Origin: Lachnospiraceae bacterium
Lineage (GTDB): Bacteria; Bacillota; Clostridia; Lachnospirales; Lachnospiraceae
Direction of reading: 5' to 3'
Assembly (NCBI GenBank): GCA_024698145.1
Contig: JAILRO010000044.1
Coordinates: forward strand, 26,875 to 90,874
DNA length: 64,000 nucleotides
Positions 51,588 to 62,938 of this stretch are shown here, in pieces (the first letter of the stretch is position 1; the number at the start of each line of letters is the position of its first letter). The translations under genes were made by a program, and so were the position numbers. The notes under the pieces are model-generated. The model searched no databases, was not told the origin of the DNA, and worked only from the letters and a program-made list of their open reading frames with translations.

Positions 51588-52802
51588 TTATTGATGATAT
51601 GTTGAAAGGAAATCTTTGAGTCTGTCTGTTGCAACTCTAAGGTCATCAAGTCTTGGCAGGTACACGATTCTGAAATGATCGGGTGCTGTCCAGTTAAATC
51701 CTGTTCCCTGTACTATAAGTACATGTTGCTGTCTTAAGAAATCAAGTGCAAATTGTACATCGTCTGTGATGTTGAACTTCTTTGTATCAATCTTGGGGAA
51801 TATATAAAACGCTGCGTCCGGCTTGGTTGTGCTTATGCCGGGAATATCATTTAACGCATTATATATAAACTCGCGTTGCTCATATATTCTTCCACCCGGA
51901 AGGAGAAGCTCATCAGCACTTTGTATTCCGCCAAGAGCTGTCTGGATTATAGACTGCGCCGGAACATTGGAACAAAGTCGCATTGATGAAAGCATGTTAA
52001 GTCCTTCGATGTATCCCTTACAATATGATTTTTCGCCTGAAAGACACATCCAACCACTTCGAAATCCTGCAATTCTATGAGATTTTGAAAGGCCGTTAAA
52101 GGTTACGCAGAAAAGATCCGGTGCAAGTGAAGCAATAGATATATGCTTCTTGCCATCCATAACAAGTCTGTCGTATATTTCGTCAGAGAAAATAATGAGT
52201 TCATGTTTTCTAGCAAGTTCAACTATTTCCAATAATATATCTTTTGTGTAAAGAGCACCTGTAGGGTTGTTTGGGTTGATAATTACAATACCTTTTGTGC
52301 GGTCTGTAATCTTGCTTTCCATATCCTTGATGTCAGGAAACCAGTTAGCTTTCTCGTCACATATGTAGTGAACCGGCTTTCCGCCTGCAAGATTAGCGGC
52401 AGCAGTCCATAATGGATAATCCGGTGCCGGTACAAGAATCTCATCGCCATCATCAAGTAAGCCCTGCATACTAAGTGTAATAAGCTCGGATGCACCGTTA
52501 CCTGTGTAGATATCATTTATTCCCACGTTTGGAATGTTTTTGAGCTGGCAGTATTGCATGATTGCTTTTCTCGCTCCGAATATTCCTTTTGAATCTGAAT
52601 AGCCCTGTGACTCTAACAGATTATAACTTATATCCTGAATGATTTCGTTAGGGGCGTTGAAGCCGAAGGGATAGGGATTGCCTATATTTAACTTCAATAT
52701 ATCTATATTGTTCTCAATCATTCGGTTAGCCTCGTCAACAACGGGACCTCTTACATCGTAGCATACATTATCCAATTTGTGGGATTTCCCAAACTGTCTC
52801 AT
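51588..52802 (-). CDS. Class I aminotransferase, AlaA-like (alanine-synthesising type)
   Basis: This PLP enzyme of 404 residues belongs to fold type I. The PLP lysine is Lys240 in FNGLSKSHRIAGFRSGW, with NPNNPTGALY and SDEIYDRL as cofactor motifs. The N-terminus (DVRGPVVDEANRM, LNIGNPYPFGF) is characteristic of AlaA-type glutamate-pyruvate aminotransferases. It acts in the cytoplasm to make alanine from pyruvate and glutamate. GGAG lies upstream of the ATG. Upstream is a hairpin-rich intergenic region shared with the divergent GDPD gene. Confidence 0.9.
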   Translation of the reverse strand: MRQFGKSHKLDNVCYDVRGPVVDEANRMIENNIDILKLNIGNPYPFGFNAPNEIIQDISYNLLESQGYSDSKGIFGARKAIMQYCQLKNIPNVGINDIYTGNGASELITLSMQGLLDDGDEILVPAPDYPLWTAAANLAGGKPVHYICDEKANWFPDIKDMESKITDRTKGIVIINPNNPTGALYTKDILLEIVELARKHELIIFSDEIYDRLVMDGKKHISIASLAPDLFCVTFNGLSKSHRIAGFRSGWMCLSGEKSYCKGYIEGLNMLSSMRLCSNVPAQSIIQTALGGIQSADELLLPGGRIYEQREFIYNALNDIPGISTTKPDAAFYIFPKIDTKKFNITDDVQFALDFLRQQHVLIVQGTGFNWTAPDHFRIVYLPRLDDLRVATDRLKDFLSTYHQ

Positions 52803-52832
52803 GACTCTGTCTCCTTAATATGTTATATTTAC

Positions 52833-52940
52833 GAGAAGTATTTCATACTTCTCATTTAACTCGAAACCTTTGGTTTCTCGTTGTCATATCGGGTAGAAGC
52901 AAATACTCGCGTTGCTCGTGCTTGCTTTTCATCCGATATG
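52833..52940. repeat. Cluster of three hairpins between divergent genes
   Basis: GAGAAGTAT/ATACTTCTC (52833-52841 and 52845-52853) is a perfect 9-bp hairpin. A second lies at 52862-52880 (GAAACC/GGTTTC). A third, larger one has CATATCGG (52885-52892) pairing with CCGATATG (52933-52940) and inner GAAGCAA/TTGCTTT arms. None has a T-run. Confidence 0.8.
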
Positions 52941-52998
52941 ATTATATTACGAAATTCTGAATTTGTATAGTTTAACTTGATTAAATGGCAATTAGGGT

Positions 52999-53026
52999 TT
53001 GCAAATATGGAATAAATGTTTATAAT
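52999..53026 (+). promoter_or_regulatory. Promoter of the GDPD gene
   Basis: TTGCAA (52999-53004), 16 bp, TATAAT (53021-53026), 46 bp before the start codon. Confidence 0.7.
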
Positions 53027-53072
53027 AAGATTTGGCAAAAAAAGAAAGAGGGAAAAGTAGGAGGCGATGTAA

Positions 53073-54710
53073 ATGCGCACGCGTTTAGTTAAAGGTTTCA
53101 TGATGTTGACATTGGTAGGAATTGCTATGACCGGTTCGGTTATGCATGTAAATGCAGAAAAAGCAAAGAAACCTGTCAAGTCATTATCTTGGAGTGAATA
53201 TAATAAGACAATAACAATCAGTAAGGGTGAGAAGAAGAAATTGGCAGTTACAATATCTCCCAAGAAAGCTTCAAACAAAACTCTTAAATGGACCAGTTCC
53301 AAGAAGAAAATTGTTTCTGTAACAAAAAAAGGTGTTATAAAAGGAAAGAAAAAAGGTAAAGCTACAATAACCGCTCAGACGACAGACGGTTCTAATAAGA
53401 AGATAAAGTTAAAAGTTACGGTTGGTGTCAAGGTTGAGTCATTAAGTTTTGATAAGACACCGTCTACGGATGTAATGTATGTAGGAAAGAGTTATTCTTT
53501 TCATGCAGCAGTTACACCAAGCAATGCTTCAAATAAGAATCTTGTATGGAGTACTAGTGATCCTGATGTGGCGACAGTTGATTCAAAAGGTAACGTGAAA
53601 AGCGTAGGCAACGGAGTGGTTACAATTTCTGCACAGTCCACTGATGGTACGGATGTGGATGTTTCACAAGATTATGAAGTTGTAACTCTTGTAAGTTCTG
53701 TTTCGGTTTCACTTGCTAAAAAGTCACCTTATGCAGTGCCGGTAAGTGCAATGAGTTCGGGAGCATACATGCTTGCAGGTACAACTTGTCAGTTAAACGC
53801 CAATGTAAAACCGGAAAATGCATCGAATAAAACAATTTCATGGAGTGCAAGTAATCCTCTTGTGGCATTTGTAGATAATAACGGTGTTGTCCATGCAACA
53901 GGCTGTGGTATTTCGGTAATAACCGGACAATCTACAGATGGAACCAATAAAACAGACAATTTCATTGTGTATGTTAATTTATATAAGAAGGAAGATTGTG
54001 CGTTTACCGCGCATAGAGGTTTTAGCGAGAAGGCTCCTGCTAATTCCATGACAGCATTTAAATTGGCAATGGATGAGGGCTTTGAGAATGTTGAACTCGA
54101 TATTTGGCCGACTAGTGACGGAGGATTTGTTATATCTCATGATAAAACACTTTCGAAATCATGCGGAGTGGATGTGGACCTTACAACGATAACGCTTTCT
54201 CAAGCAACAACATATACAATAACTGCCGGTAATTCAGTAGATGTGTATTCGGCTGAACATATACCGACTCTTGAACAGGTGTTATCTCTTGCAAGCAGGT
54301 ATCCTAATGTGACCTTGTGGGTAGAACTCAAACCGGCATTTACTGATGAACAGATTGATAGTTTACTTGAACTTTGCGACAGATATTTGATGCTTGATAA
54401 CATTAAGTTTATATCTTTTAAGGCGTCGAATTTGTCCAAAATTAAAGCAAATGAAAAGTATTCAAAGTATGATTACACGTTGGAATACCTTACACATGAG
54501 TTGAATTACAGTATTATTGATACATGCACTAAGTTAAATGCTGAAATAGGTGCGGAATACAATGTTCTTAATAAGGATTATGTAACAGCCGCTCATGATG
54601 CGGGTGTGAAGGTTAACGCCTGGACTATACCGAACGTGTTTATGGCCGGATACGCTATAGATACATTAAAATGTGACGGAATAACTTCTGATTATAAGTT
54701 CTTTCAGTAG
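53073..54710 (+). CDS. Secreted glycerophosphodiester phosphodiesterase with BIG2 domains
   Basis: The 545-residue protein has a signal peptide (LVKGFMMLTLVGIAM to VNA). About 35-310 hold three BIG2 Ig-like domains (KTLKWTSSKKKIVSVT, KNLVWSTSDPDVATVD, KTISWSASNPLVAFVD). The GDPD domain starts at about 312 with AHRGFSEKAPANSMTAF (His314), VELDIWPTSDGGFVISHD, and ends with LEYLTHELN and WTIPN. GDPD enzymes hydrolyse glycerophosphodiesters, and secreted forms can act on lipid head groups or glycerol-phosphate teichoic acids. It lies 16 bp before the hydrogenase gene. Substrate unproven. Confidence 0.9.
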   Translation: MRTRLVKGFMMLTLVGIAMTGSVMHVNAEKAKKPVKSLSWSEYNKTITISKGEKKKLAVTISPKKASNKTLKWTSSKKKIVSVTKKGVIKGKKKGKATITAQTTDGSNKKIKLKVTVGVKVESLSFDKTPSTDVMYVGKSYSFHAAVTPSNASNKNLVWSTSDPDVATVDSKGNVKSVGNGVVTISAQSTDGTDVDVSQDYEVVTLVSSVSVSLAKKSPYAVPVSAMSSGAYMLAGTTCQLNANVKPENASNKTISWSASNPLVAFVDNNGVVHATGCGISVITGQSTDGTNKTDNFIVYVNLYKKEDCAFTAHRGFSEKAPANSMTAFKLAMDEGFENVELDIWPTSDGGFVISHDKTLSKSCGVDVDLTTITLSQATTYTITAGNSVDVYSAEHIPTLEQVLSLASRYPNVTLWVELKPAFTDEQIDSLLELCDRYLMLDNIKFISFKASNLSKIKANEKYSKYDYTLEYLTHELNYSIIDTCTKLNAEIGAEYNVLNKDYVTAAHDAGVKVNAWTIPNVFMAGYAIDTLKCDGITSDYKFFQ

Positions 54711-54726
54711 ATAAGGGAGATGTAAC

Positions 54727-56235
54727 GTGAGAAATATTATAACCAATGTTAAAAGAATAAGAAAACAGGTATTTACCGAAGTGGCAAAACTTGCATATGA
54801 ATCGGAGAATATCAATGATGATATAGAGGCAATTCCCTATAAGATTACTCCGGGTGATACACCACAGTATCTTGATAACATTTACAGGGAAAGAGCAATC
54901 ACAAGTGAGCGTATAAGACTTGCGATGGGAATGTCACTTCGTCCGGAAGATAAGCCTGTTCATTTGACACAGGGTGTCGAAGAAAGTAACATTGATGAGA
55001 AATACTACGAACCACCGCTTATGCAGGTAATTCCTGCAGCATGTAATGCGTGCGAGCAGAATGTGTATGAGGTCAGTAACCAGTGCAAAGGTTGTGTAGC
55101 ACATCCTTGTATGGAGGTGTGCCCGGTTGGCGCAATCCATTTTGAAAACGGCAAGTCAGTGATTGATAAGAATATATGTATCAAATGCGGTAAATGTAAG
55201 AGCAATTGTCCATATGATGCAATATCTTACAAGAGACGTCCGTGTGCGGATGCCTGTGGCGCCAATGCTATTGTAAATGACGAACTTGGACGCGCCAAGA
55301 TTGATGAGAATAAATGTGTATCGTGCGGTATGTGTATGGTTAATTGTCCTTTCGGAGCAATTGCCGATAAGTCGCAGATATTCCAGTTGATACGTGCACT
55401 TCGTTCAGGTAAGACTATATATGCGGCAGTAGCGCCTGCATTTGTAGGACAGTTTGGTAAGTATGCGACACCTGACAAAATCAAAGCAGCTTTGCTAAAA
55501 CTTGGTTTTGCAGGAGTATATGAGGTTGCCATGGGCGCCGACATGGGAGCATACACGGAGGCAGAACATTATGTGAATGAGGTTGTTACTGGTAAAGTTC
55601 CGTTCCTGCTTACATCATGTTGTCCGTCATGGGCAATGCTTTCAAAAAAACATTTTCCTGAAACCATCGATAAGATTTCCAATGCATTAACTCCGATGGT
55701 TGCAACCGCAAGAATGATTAAGAAAGAACATCCGGATTCTTCCGTAGTTTTCATAGGACCTTGTGCAGCTAAGAAGCTTGAGGCGATGAGAAGAACTGTT
55801 CGAAGTGATGTGGATTTTGTTATCACTTTTGAAGAACTTGATGCGATGTTCGTTGCAAAGGATATAGAGTTTGACGATTTCAAAGTTGGAGTTCCTGTTG
55901 AGGATGCGACCGGAGCCGGACGTGGGTATGCTGTTGCAGGCGGAGTTGCCAAGGCGATAGAAGCATGTATTAATGAGTATTATCCGGGAACAGAAGTACA
56001 TATAGAACATGCCGAGGGACTGGATGAGTGTCGTAAGATGTTGATGCTTGCTAAGGCAGGCAAGAAAGATGGCTGTCTTATAGAAGGAATGGGTTGTCCC
56101 GGAGGTTGTGTTGCCGGAGCCGGAACTAACGTACCTATCAATGAGGCTATGGCACAGGTTAGAAACTTTGTTAATTCGACCAAGAAAGCCATACCTGATT
56201 CAAAGGTAGTTGATAATTATCACCCTGAGGAGTAA
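54727..56235 (+). CDS. [FeFe]-hydrogenase, monomeric ferredoxin-type
   Basis: The start is the GTG at 54727, with GGGAGATG just upstream. The 502 residues have an N-terminal helical part, an Fe-S domain with several Cx2Cx2Cx3C-type clusters (CIKCGKCKSNCP, CVSCGMCMVNCP, plus CNACEQN..CKGC..CMEVCP), and the H-cluster domain with TSCCPSW (about 296), GPCAAKKLE (about 344) and GCPGGCVAGAG (about 454). All four H-cluster cysteines are present. The layout with two ferredoxin units and a short C-terminus fits the group B type. It would couple reduced ferredoxin to hydrogen during fermentation; maturases are not in the window. Confidence 0.9.
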   Translation: MRNIITNVKRIRKQVFTEVAKLAYESENINDDIEAIPYKITPGDTPQYLDNIYRERAITSERIRLAMGMSLRPEDKPVHLTQGVEESNIDEKYYEPPLMQVIPAACNACEQNVYEVSNQCKGCVAHPCMEVCPVGAIHFENGKSVIDKNICIKCGKCKSNCPYDAISYKRRPCADACGANAIVNDELGRAKIDENKCVSCGMCMVNCPFGAIADKSQIFQLIRALRSGKTIYAAVAPAFVGQFGKYATPDKIKAALLKLGFAGVYEVAMGADMGAYTEAEHYVNEVVTGKVPFLLTSCCPSWAMLSKKHFPETIDKISNALTPMVATARMIKKEHPDSSVVFIGPCAAKKLEAMRRTVRSDVDFVITFEELDAMFVAKDIEFDDFKVGVPVEDATGAGRGYAVAGGVAKAIEACINEYYPGTEVHIEHAEGLDECRKMLMLAKAGKKDGCLIEGMGCPGGCVAGAGTNVPINEAMAQVRNFVNSTKKAIPDSKVVDNYHPEE

Positions 56236-56280
56236 GGATTAAGAGGCAACATTTTGTCACAGAGATAGGAGAGTATCGTT

Positions 56281-56433
56281 ATGTATGAGAATATTATCGG
56301 AATTGCCAATACAGGAGATACATCAAGGCCGTGGCTTATTGCTATATGTATGATTGTATCGATTGTGGGAGTTGTGGCATTATTCGTAATGGGACGAAAA
56401 GGCAATGACAGCGATGATGAGGAAGAAGAATAG
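56281..56433 (+). CDS. Small single-pass membrane protein, uncharacterised
   Basis: This 50-residue frame (MYENIIGIANTGDTSRP, a hydrophobic stretch LIAICMIVSIVGVVALFVM, then RKGNDSDDEEEE) has an AGGAGAG site upstream and ends 75 bp before icd. The pattern of extracellular N-terminus, one helix, a positive stop and acidic tail suits a genuine small membrane protein. It ends without a T-run terminator before the icd promoter. Function unknown. Confidence 0.65.
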   Translation: MYENIIGIANTGDTSRPWLIAICMIVSIVGVVALFVMGRKGNDSDDEEEE

Positions 56434-56438
56434 TTTTC

Positions 56439-56467
56439 TTGACATCTGGGCTGATTATGCATAAGAT
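56439..56467 (+). promoter_or_regulatory. icd promoter
   Basis: TTGACA (56439-56444), 17 bp, TAAGAT (56462-56467), 41 bp before the icd start. Confidence 0.8.
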
Positions 56468-56508
56468 GACTAAGGTTAATCAAATTAAAGTTGGAGGACT
56501 AGTGAAGT

Positions 56509-57717
56509 ATGAGCAAGATTGCAATGACAACACCGTTGGTTGAAATGGACGGAGATGAAATGACAAGAATCTTATGGAAGATGATTAAGGATGAGCTTCT
56601 TATACCTTTCATAGATTTAAAGACAGAGTACTATGATCTTGGATTAGAGCGCAGAAATGAAACTGATGATCAGGTTACTTTTGATAGTGCAGAGGCTACT
56701 AAGAAATATGGAGTTGCTGTTAAGTGTGCAACAATTACACCTAACGCTGCTCGTATGACAGAGTATAACCTTAAGGAAATGTGGAAGTCACCTAACGGAA
56801 CTATTCGTGCGGCACTTGACGGTACGGTATTCCGTGCACCAATTATTGTTAAGGGAATAGAACCATGTGTTAAGAATTGGAAGAAGCCTATCACTCTTGC
56901 AAGACATGCATATGGTGATGTGTATAAGAATTCAGAAATAAGAGTGCCGGGTGCAGGTAAAGCAGAACTCGTTTTCACAGGTGAGGATGGAACAGAGATT
57001 AGAGAGACTATTCACGAGTTTAAGGGTCCAGGTGTGATTCAGGGTATGCACAATCTTGACGACTCTATCTCAAGTTTTGCAAGAGCATGTTTTAACTATG
57101 CATTGGATACAAAGCAGTCTGTATGGTTTGCGACAAAGGATACTATTTCTAAAAAGTATGACCACAGATTCAAAGATATTTTCCAGGAGATATACGATGC
57201 AGAGTATGATGATAAGTTTAAGGCTGCAGGCATTGAGTATTTCTATACATTGATTGATGATGCGGTAGCTCGTGTTATGAAGGCTGAGGGTGGATTTATC
57301 TGGGCTTGTAAGAATTATGACGGAGATGTAATGTCTGATATGGTATCATCTGCTTTTGGTTCACTTGCAATGATGACTTCAGTACTTGTTTCACCTTCAG
57401 GAGTATATGAGTATGAAGCAGCACACGGTACTGTTCAGAGACACTATTATAAGCATCTTAAGGGTGAGGAGACATCTACTAACTCTGTTGCTACAATATT
57501 TGCATGGACAGGAGCTCTTAGAAAGAGGGGAGAGCTTGATAATATCCCTGAACTTTCTGCATTTGCCGACAAGCTTGAGAAAGCAACACTTGGTGTTATT
57601 GAGTCAGGCAAAATGACAAAGGATCTTGCTCTTATTACCACAATAGATAATCCTACAGTTCTTAATTCTCAGGAGTTTATCAAAGAGATTAGAAGCAATC
57701 TTGAAACAATGCTTTAA
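56509..57717 (+). CDS. icd: NADP-dependent isocitrate dehydrogenase (eukaryotic-type)
   Basis: This enzyme oxidises isocitrate to 2-oxoglutarate with NADP in the cytoplasm, supplying carbon skeletons for glutamate. The 402 residues match the homodimeric subfamily found in mitochondria and some bacteria: [13 protein letters not shown] at the start, [35 protein letters not shown] for the substrate site, [12 protein letters not shown] and [10 protein letters not shown] (NADP-binding). GGAGG precedes the ATG. It stands alone with promoter and terminator. Confidence 0.96.
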   Translation: MSKIAMTTPLVEMDGDEMTRILWKMIKDELLIPFIDLKTEYYDLGLERRNETDDQVTFDSAEATKKYGVAVKCATITPNAARMTEYNLKEMWKSPNGTIRAALDGTVFRAPIIVKGIEPCVKNWKKPITLARHAYGDVYKNSEIRVPGAGKAELVFTGEDGTEIRETIHEFKGPGVIQGMHNLDDSISSFARACFNYALDTKQSVWFATKDTISKKYDHRFKDIFQEIYDAEYDDKFKAAGIEYFYTLIDDAVARVMKAEGGFIWACKNYDGDVMSDMVSSAFGSLAMMTSVLVSPSGVYEYEAAHGTVQRHYYKHLKGEETSTNSVATIFAWTGALRKRGELDNIPELSAFADKLEKATLGVIESGKMTKDLALITTIDNPTVLNSQEFIKEIRSNLETML

Positions 57718-57738
57718 TTAGATGATATATTAATAAAT

Positions 57739-57775
57739 AATCCACCATATCTCAAAGATATGGTGGATTGTTTTA
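57739..57775. terminator. Terminator between icd and the convergent ABC-F gene
   Basis: 13-bp stem AATCCACCATATC (57739-57751) with GATATGGTGGATT (57757-57769) and a 5-nt loop, followed by GTTTTATT. It overlaps the stop of the convergent gene at its right end. Confidence 0.85.
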
Positions 57776-59692
57776 TTGTTCGGATAATTGTTCCCAATTA
57801 TCGTATAGAGTTTCGAGTTCGTTTGATAATTTGATTTGTTTTGTTGAAAGTTCGTTGAGCTTTGCAGAATTGGTTGCGTTTTCCGGCAGTGCCATTTCGT
57901 CGTCTATTTCCGCTATTTGTGTTTCTAATTCTTCGATTCGGTTTTCTATTTTTTTGATATCGTTTTGTCTCTTTCGTTCTTTTGCCTGTTCTTCTTTCGA
58001 ACGTTGCCAATCCTTTTTGCCTTCAGAATCTGACTTGTTGGAAGGTGTTCCTGTAAAGAGATTATTGCCGGTATTTGTTATACCTAATTTTGCTTTTTCT
58101 TCAACATAAGCATCGTAGTTGCCAAGGTAGGAAGTTATACCGTTCGCGTTAAGTTCCAACACTCTTGTTGCGGTTTTATTGACAAAGAATCTGTCGTGTG
58201 AAACGTAAAAAACTGTTCCTGTGTAGTTGGAGAGAGCATTCTCAAGTATTTCCTTTGAAGTAATATCCAAGTGGTTTGTCGGCTCGTCGAGGATGAGAAA
58301 ATTAGCGTTGGAAAGCATCAACTTTGCAAGACTGACACGACCCCTTTCTCCACCACTAAGATCTTTGATTACCTTAAATACATCATCGCCGGTAAATAAA
58401 AAAGCGGCCAGGAGATTACGAATCTTTGTGTTGGTAAGATCAGGATATGAATTGTGCAATTCATCGAATATTGTTTTGTCCGGATGAAGTACTTGGTGTT
58501 CCTGATCATAATATCCGATATGTACCTGTGAACCCAAAGTGATACGCCCCTCATCTTTTGGGGTTAACTGGTTAATAATCTTAAGTATTGTTGTTTTGCC
58601 GGTGCCGTTATCACCGATAAGAGCAACTCGTTCGCCTTTCTTGATATCAATATGAACATTGGAAAAAAGTTGTTTGTTATCGTAAGATTTGGCAAGGTTA
58701 TCAACTAACAACACATCGTTGCCGCTTTCGATATCAGGAGTTAATGTAAGACGTATTTCGTCTCTTACGGCTTGAGGTTTATCCAAGCGTTCTATTTTAT
58801 CCAACATTTTTTCGCGGCTTTCGGCACGCTTTATGGATTTCTCTCGGTTAAACTGTTTAAGTTTGTCTATTACGGCTTCCTGATGTTTGATTTCTGCCTG
58901 TTGGTTCATGTAGGCACGATATTTGGACATACGAACTTCTTCGCGTTTGGTTGCGTAGTAGCTGTAGTTGCCATGATAAACAGTGCTTTGTGTGTTTTCA
59001 ATCTCGACAACTTTGGTTACGATTTTGTCGAGAAAATATCTATCGTGGGACACGATAATAACAGCACCGTCGTAATTTTTCAGATAGCCCTCTAACCAGG
59101 TTATGCTGTTAAGGTCAAGATGGTTTGTTGGCTCATCAAGAAGAATGATGTCCGGACGTGACAGCAGAAGTCTTCCAAGAGATACTCTTGTTTTCTGTCC
59201 ACCGGAAAGTGATTTGATTGGTTTATCAAATTCCGATTCGTCAAACCCAAGTCCTTTAAGTACGCCTGTGATCTGACTTTCGTAAGCGTAGCCGTCCTGT
59301 AGTTCGAATGTGTGATTCATTCGTGCATATCTGTCTAGGGCATCATTAAGCTCATCTCCGGAAAGAGTCTCGATTGCTTTTTCAAGGGCACGTAACTGTT
59401 CGGACAGGTTAATTACGTCCTGCTTTGCTGTGAGCATTTCCTCTTTGATAGTTTTGTCGTAAAAGATTTCCTGATGCTGTGCAAGATATCCGATGGTTAC
59501 GTCTTTGGCTATGGTAATATTGCCTGAATCGGCGTCCTCTTCTCCAGTTATAATTTTAAGGAGAGTGGATTTGCCTGCGCCGTTAATGCCAGATATGGCT
59601 ATTTTTTCTTTTGCTTCTATCTGAAAATTAACCTTGTTTAAAATTTCTTTTGCTCCGTATGATTTGGAGACATTTTGACATGCTAAAACCAT
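57773..59692 (-). CDS. ABC-F family ATPase (ribosome-associated type)
   Basis: The 639-residue protein has two ATPase domains with Walker A GINGAGKST (about 35) and GDNGTGKTT (about 358), signatures LSGGQKTRVSLGRL and LSGGERGRVSLAKL, and Walker B ILLDEPTNHLD and LILDEPTNHLD. A charged helical linker of about 80 residues lies between them. The C-terminal coiled coil (IKKIENRIEELETQIAEIDDE) suggests the Uup/YdiF-like branch. These proteins act on the ribosome, rescuing stalled translation or giving antibiotic resistance. It has no membrane helices. It lies 27 bp from cysE on the same strand. Confidence 0.92.
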   Translation of the reverse strand: MVLACQNVSKSYGAKEILNKVNFQIEAKEKIAISGINGAGKSTLLKIITGEEDADSGNITIAKDVTIGYLAQHQEIFYDKTIKEEMLTAKQDVINLSEQLRALEKAIETLSGDELNDALDRYARMNHTFELQDGYAYESQITGVLKGLGFDESEFDKPIKSLSGGQKTRVSLGRLLLSRPDIILLDEPTNHLDLNSITWLEGYLKNYDGAVIIVSHDRYFLDKIVTKVVEIENTQSTVYHGNYSYYATKREEVRMSKYRAYMNQQAEIKHQEAVIDKLKQFNREKSIKRAESREKMLDKIERLDKPQAVRDEIRLTLTPDIESGNDVLLVDNLAKSYDNKQLFSNVHIDIKKGERVALIGDNGTGKTTILKIINQLTPKDEGRITLGSQVHIGYYDQEHQVLHPDKTIFDELHNSYPDLTNTKIRNLLAAFLFTGDDVFKVIKDLSGGERGRVSLAKLMLSNANFLILDEPTNHLDITSKEILENALSNYTGTVFYVSHDRFFVNKTATRVLELNANGITSYLGNYDAYVEEKAKLGITNTGNNLFTGTPSNKSDSEGKKDWQRSKEEQAKERKRQNDIKKIENRIEELETQIAEIDDEMALPENATNSAKLNELSTKQIKLSNELETLYDNWEQLSEQ

Positions 59693-59719
59693 GTTGGTGT
59701 CCTTTGCTAATTAAAAATC

Positions 59720-60664
59720 TTATATCTCATATATGTATTCGGTGGCTGACAATTCTGCACCGGAGTCGTTCTTAATTGCAAGCTCCGGAGGAGTGACAGA
59801 TACCCTTGTTTTGGGAGAAATTGACGAGGTGATAAATGCACCACCACCGATAACGGAATCTTCTCCAATAACAGTTTCTCCACCAAGTACCGTTGCGTTG
59901 GAATAAATAGTTACGCGATTGCCTATTGTCGGATGACGTTTTACCCCGGCAAGATGTTGACCGCCGCGTGTGCTTAACGCACCAAGGGTAACACCTTGAT
60001 ATAATTTGACATAGTCTCCGATAATGGTCGTTTCACCGACAACAATACCGGTACCGTGGTCCATGAAGAAATATTTGCCGATAGTTGCACCGGCATTTAT
60101 ATCTATTCCTGTTTTGCTGTGAGCATGTTCAGTCATCATTCTTGGAATGAACGGAACGTCCGCTTTGTATAATTCGTGAGCAATTCTGTAAACAAATGTT
60201 GCATAAAATCCCGGGTAAGAGAAGATGATTTGTTCTCTGTTTGAGGCTGCGGGATCTCCGTCATAACCGGCCTGTGCATCCAATAATAACATTTGTTGTA
60301 CCTTGGGTAATTCCTTGAAAAACTCACAACTGATTTGCTCTGCTTTATCAATTATATCTTTGTCGGAAGAAGTTACATTATCGGGATGACTGTATGCAAG
60401 TGCAAGAGCAATCTGTTTCACAAGCTTTTGATGAATGGTTGCAATAAGCTGTCCTGTAAAGTAAGAAGCTGAGGCTGCTGTAACCTGATCCTTGCAAAAG
60501 TATCCGGGAAACAGAAGTCTTCTTGTGTCTTCAAGAATCTCTATTATAGTGGTCCTTGTGGGAAGTGATTTGTTATTCTTTCCGATTAAAAGATCAGACT
60601 CCATATAATTATTGGAAATTTGTTTCGCAACGTCGTGCAATAATTCATTAAAATCGTGGTTCAT
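59720..60664 (-). CDS. cysE: Serine O-acetyltransferase
   Basis: This enzyme makes O-acetylserine, the first step of cysteine synthesis. The 314 residues have an N-terminal helical domain and a left-handed beta-helix of hexapeptide repeats: ATIGKYFFMDHGTGIVVGETTIIGDYVKL with the catalytic His/Asp region, LGALSTRGG, KRHPTIGNRVTIYSNATVLGG. The longer N-terminus resembles the EpsC-type. AGGAGG lies upstream of the ATG. It precedes the ABC-F gene, so the two may be co-transcribed. cysK is not in the window. Confidence 0.92.
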   Translation of the reverse strand: MNHDFNELLHDVAKQISNNYMESDLLIGKNNKSLPTRTTIIEILEDTRRLLFPGYFCKDQVTAASASYFTGQLIATIHQKLVKQIALALAYSHPDNVTSSDKDIIDKAEQISCEFFKELPKVQQMLLLDAQAGYDGDPAASNREQIIFSYPGFYATFVYRIAHELYKADVPFIPRMMTEHAHSKTGIDINAGATIGKYFFMDHGTGIVVGETTIIGDYVKLYQGVTLGALSTRGGQHLAGVKRHPTIGNRVTIYSNATVLGGETVIGEDSVIGGGAFITSSISPKTRVSVTPPELAIKNDSGAELSATEYIYEI

Positions 60665-60792
60665 GGCGTCCTCCTAAATGATTTTATATTATAATATGTA
60701 TTCTCATACGCCGAATGTTCACATTATAGCATAGTTTGAGCCGTTGTAAAACGACAAAAAAATAAAAAAAATCAAAAAAATATCATTTTTGT

Positions 60793-60821
60793 TTGATTAC
60801 GTGCGTCGTTTCATGTATAAT
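60793..60821 (+). promoter_or_regulatory. cheX promoter
   Basis: TTGATT (60793-60798), 17 bp, TATAAT (60816-60821), 60 bp before the cheX start. Confidence 0.75.
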
Positions 60822-60880
60822 ATACCTATTATGTATTACAAGGTTACAGTATATAGAAGGTATTAGAAAAGGGGAGAGAC

Positions 60881-62837
<1,957 letters not shown>

Positions 62838-62862
62838 TTGATTCGAAGCAATGATTATAAAA

Positions 62863-62907
62863 GGTAAGACAATGAGAGATGTTTTCGCGTATTGTCTTAC
62901 CTTTTTT
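62863..62907 (+). terminator. Intrinsic terminator after guaB
   Basis: Perfect 11-bp stem GGTAAGACAAT (62863-62873) with ATTGTCTTACC (62891-62901), then T6. Confidence 0.92.
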
Positions 62908-62938
62908 GTGAGTAATTTAGATTAAGGAGGATTATGTA

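Noticed and set aside
52856..53302. 148-residue minus-strand frame over the hairpin cluster
   Set aside because: It crosses the GDPD promoter and its start lies within that gene; no ribosome site or domain.
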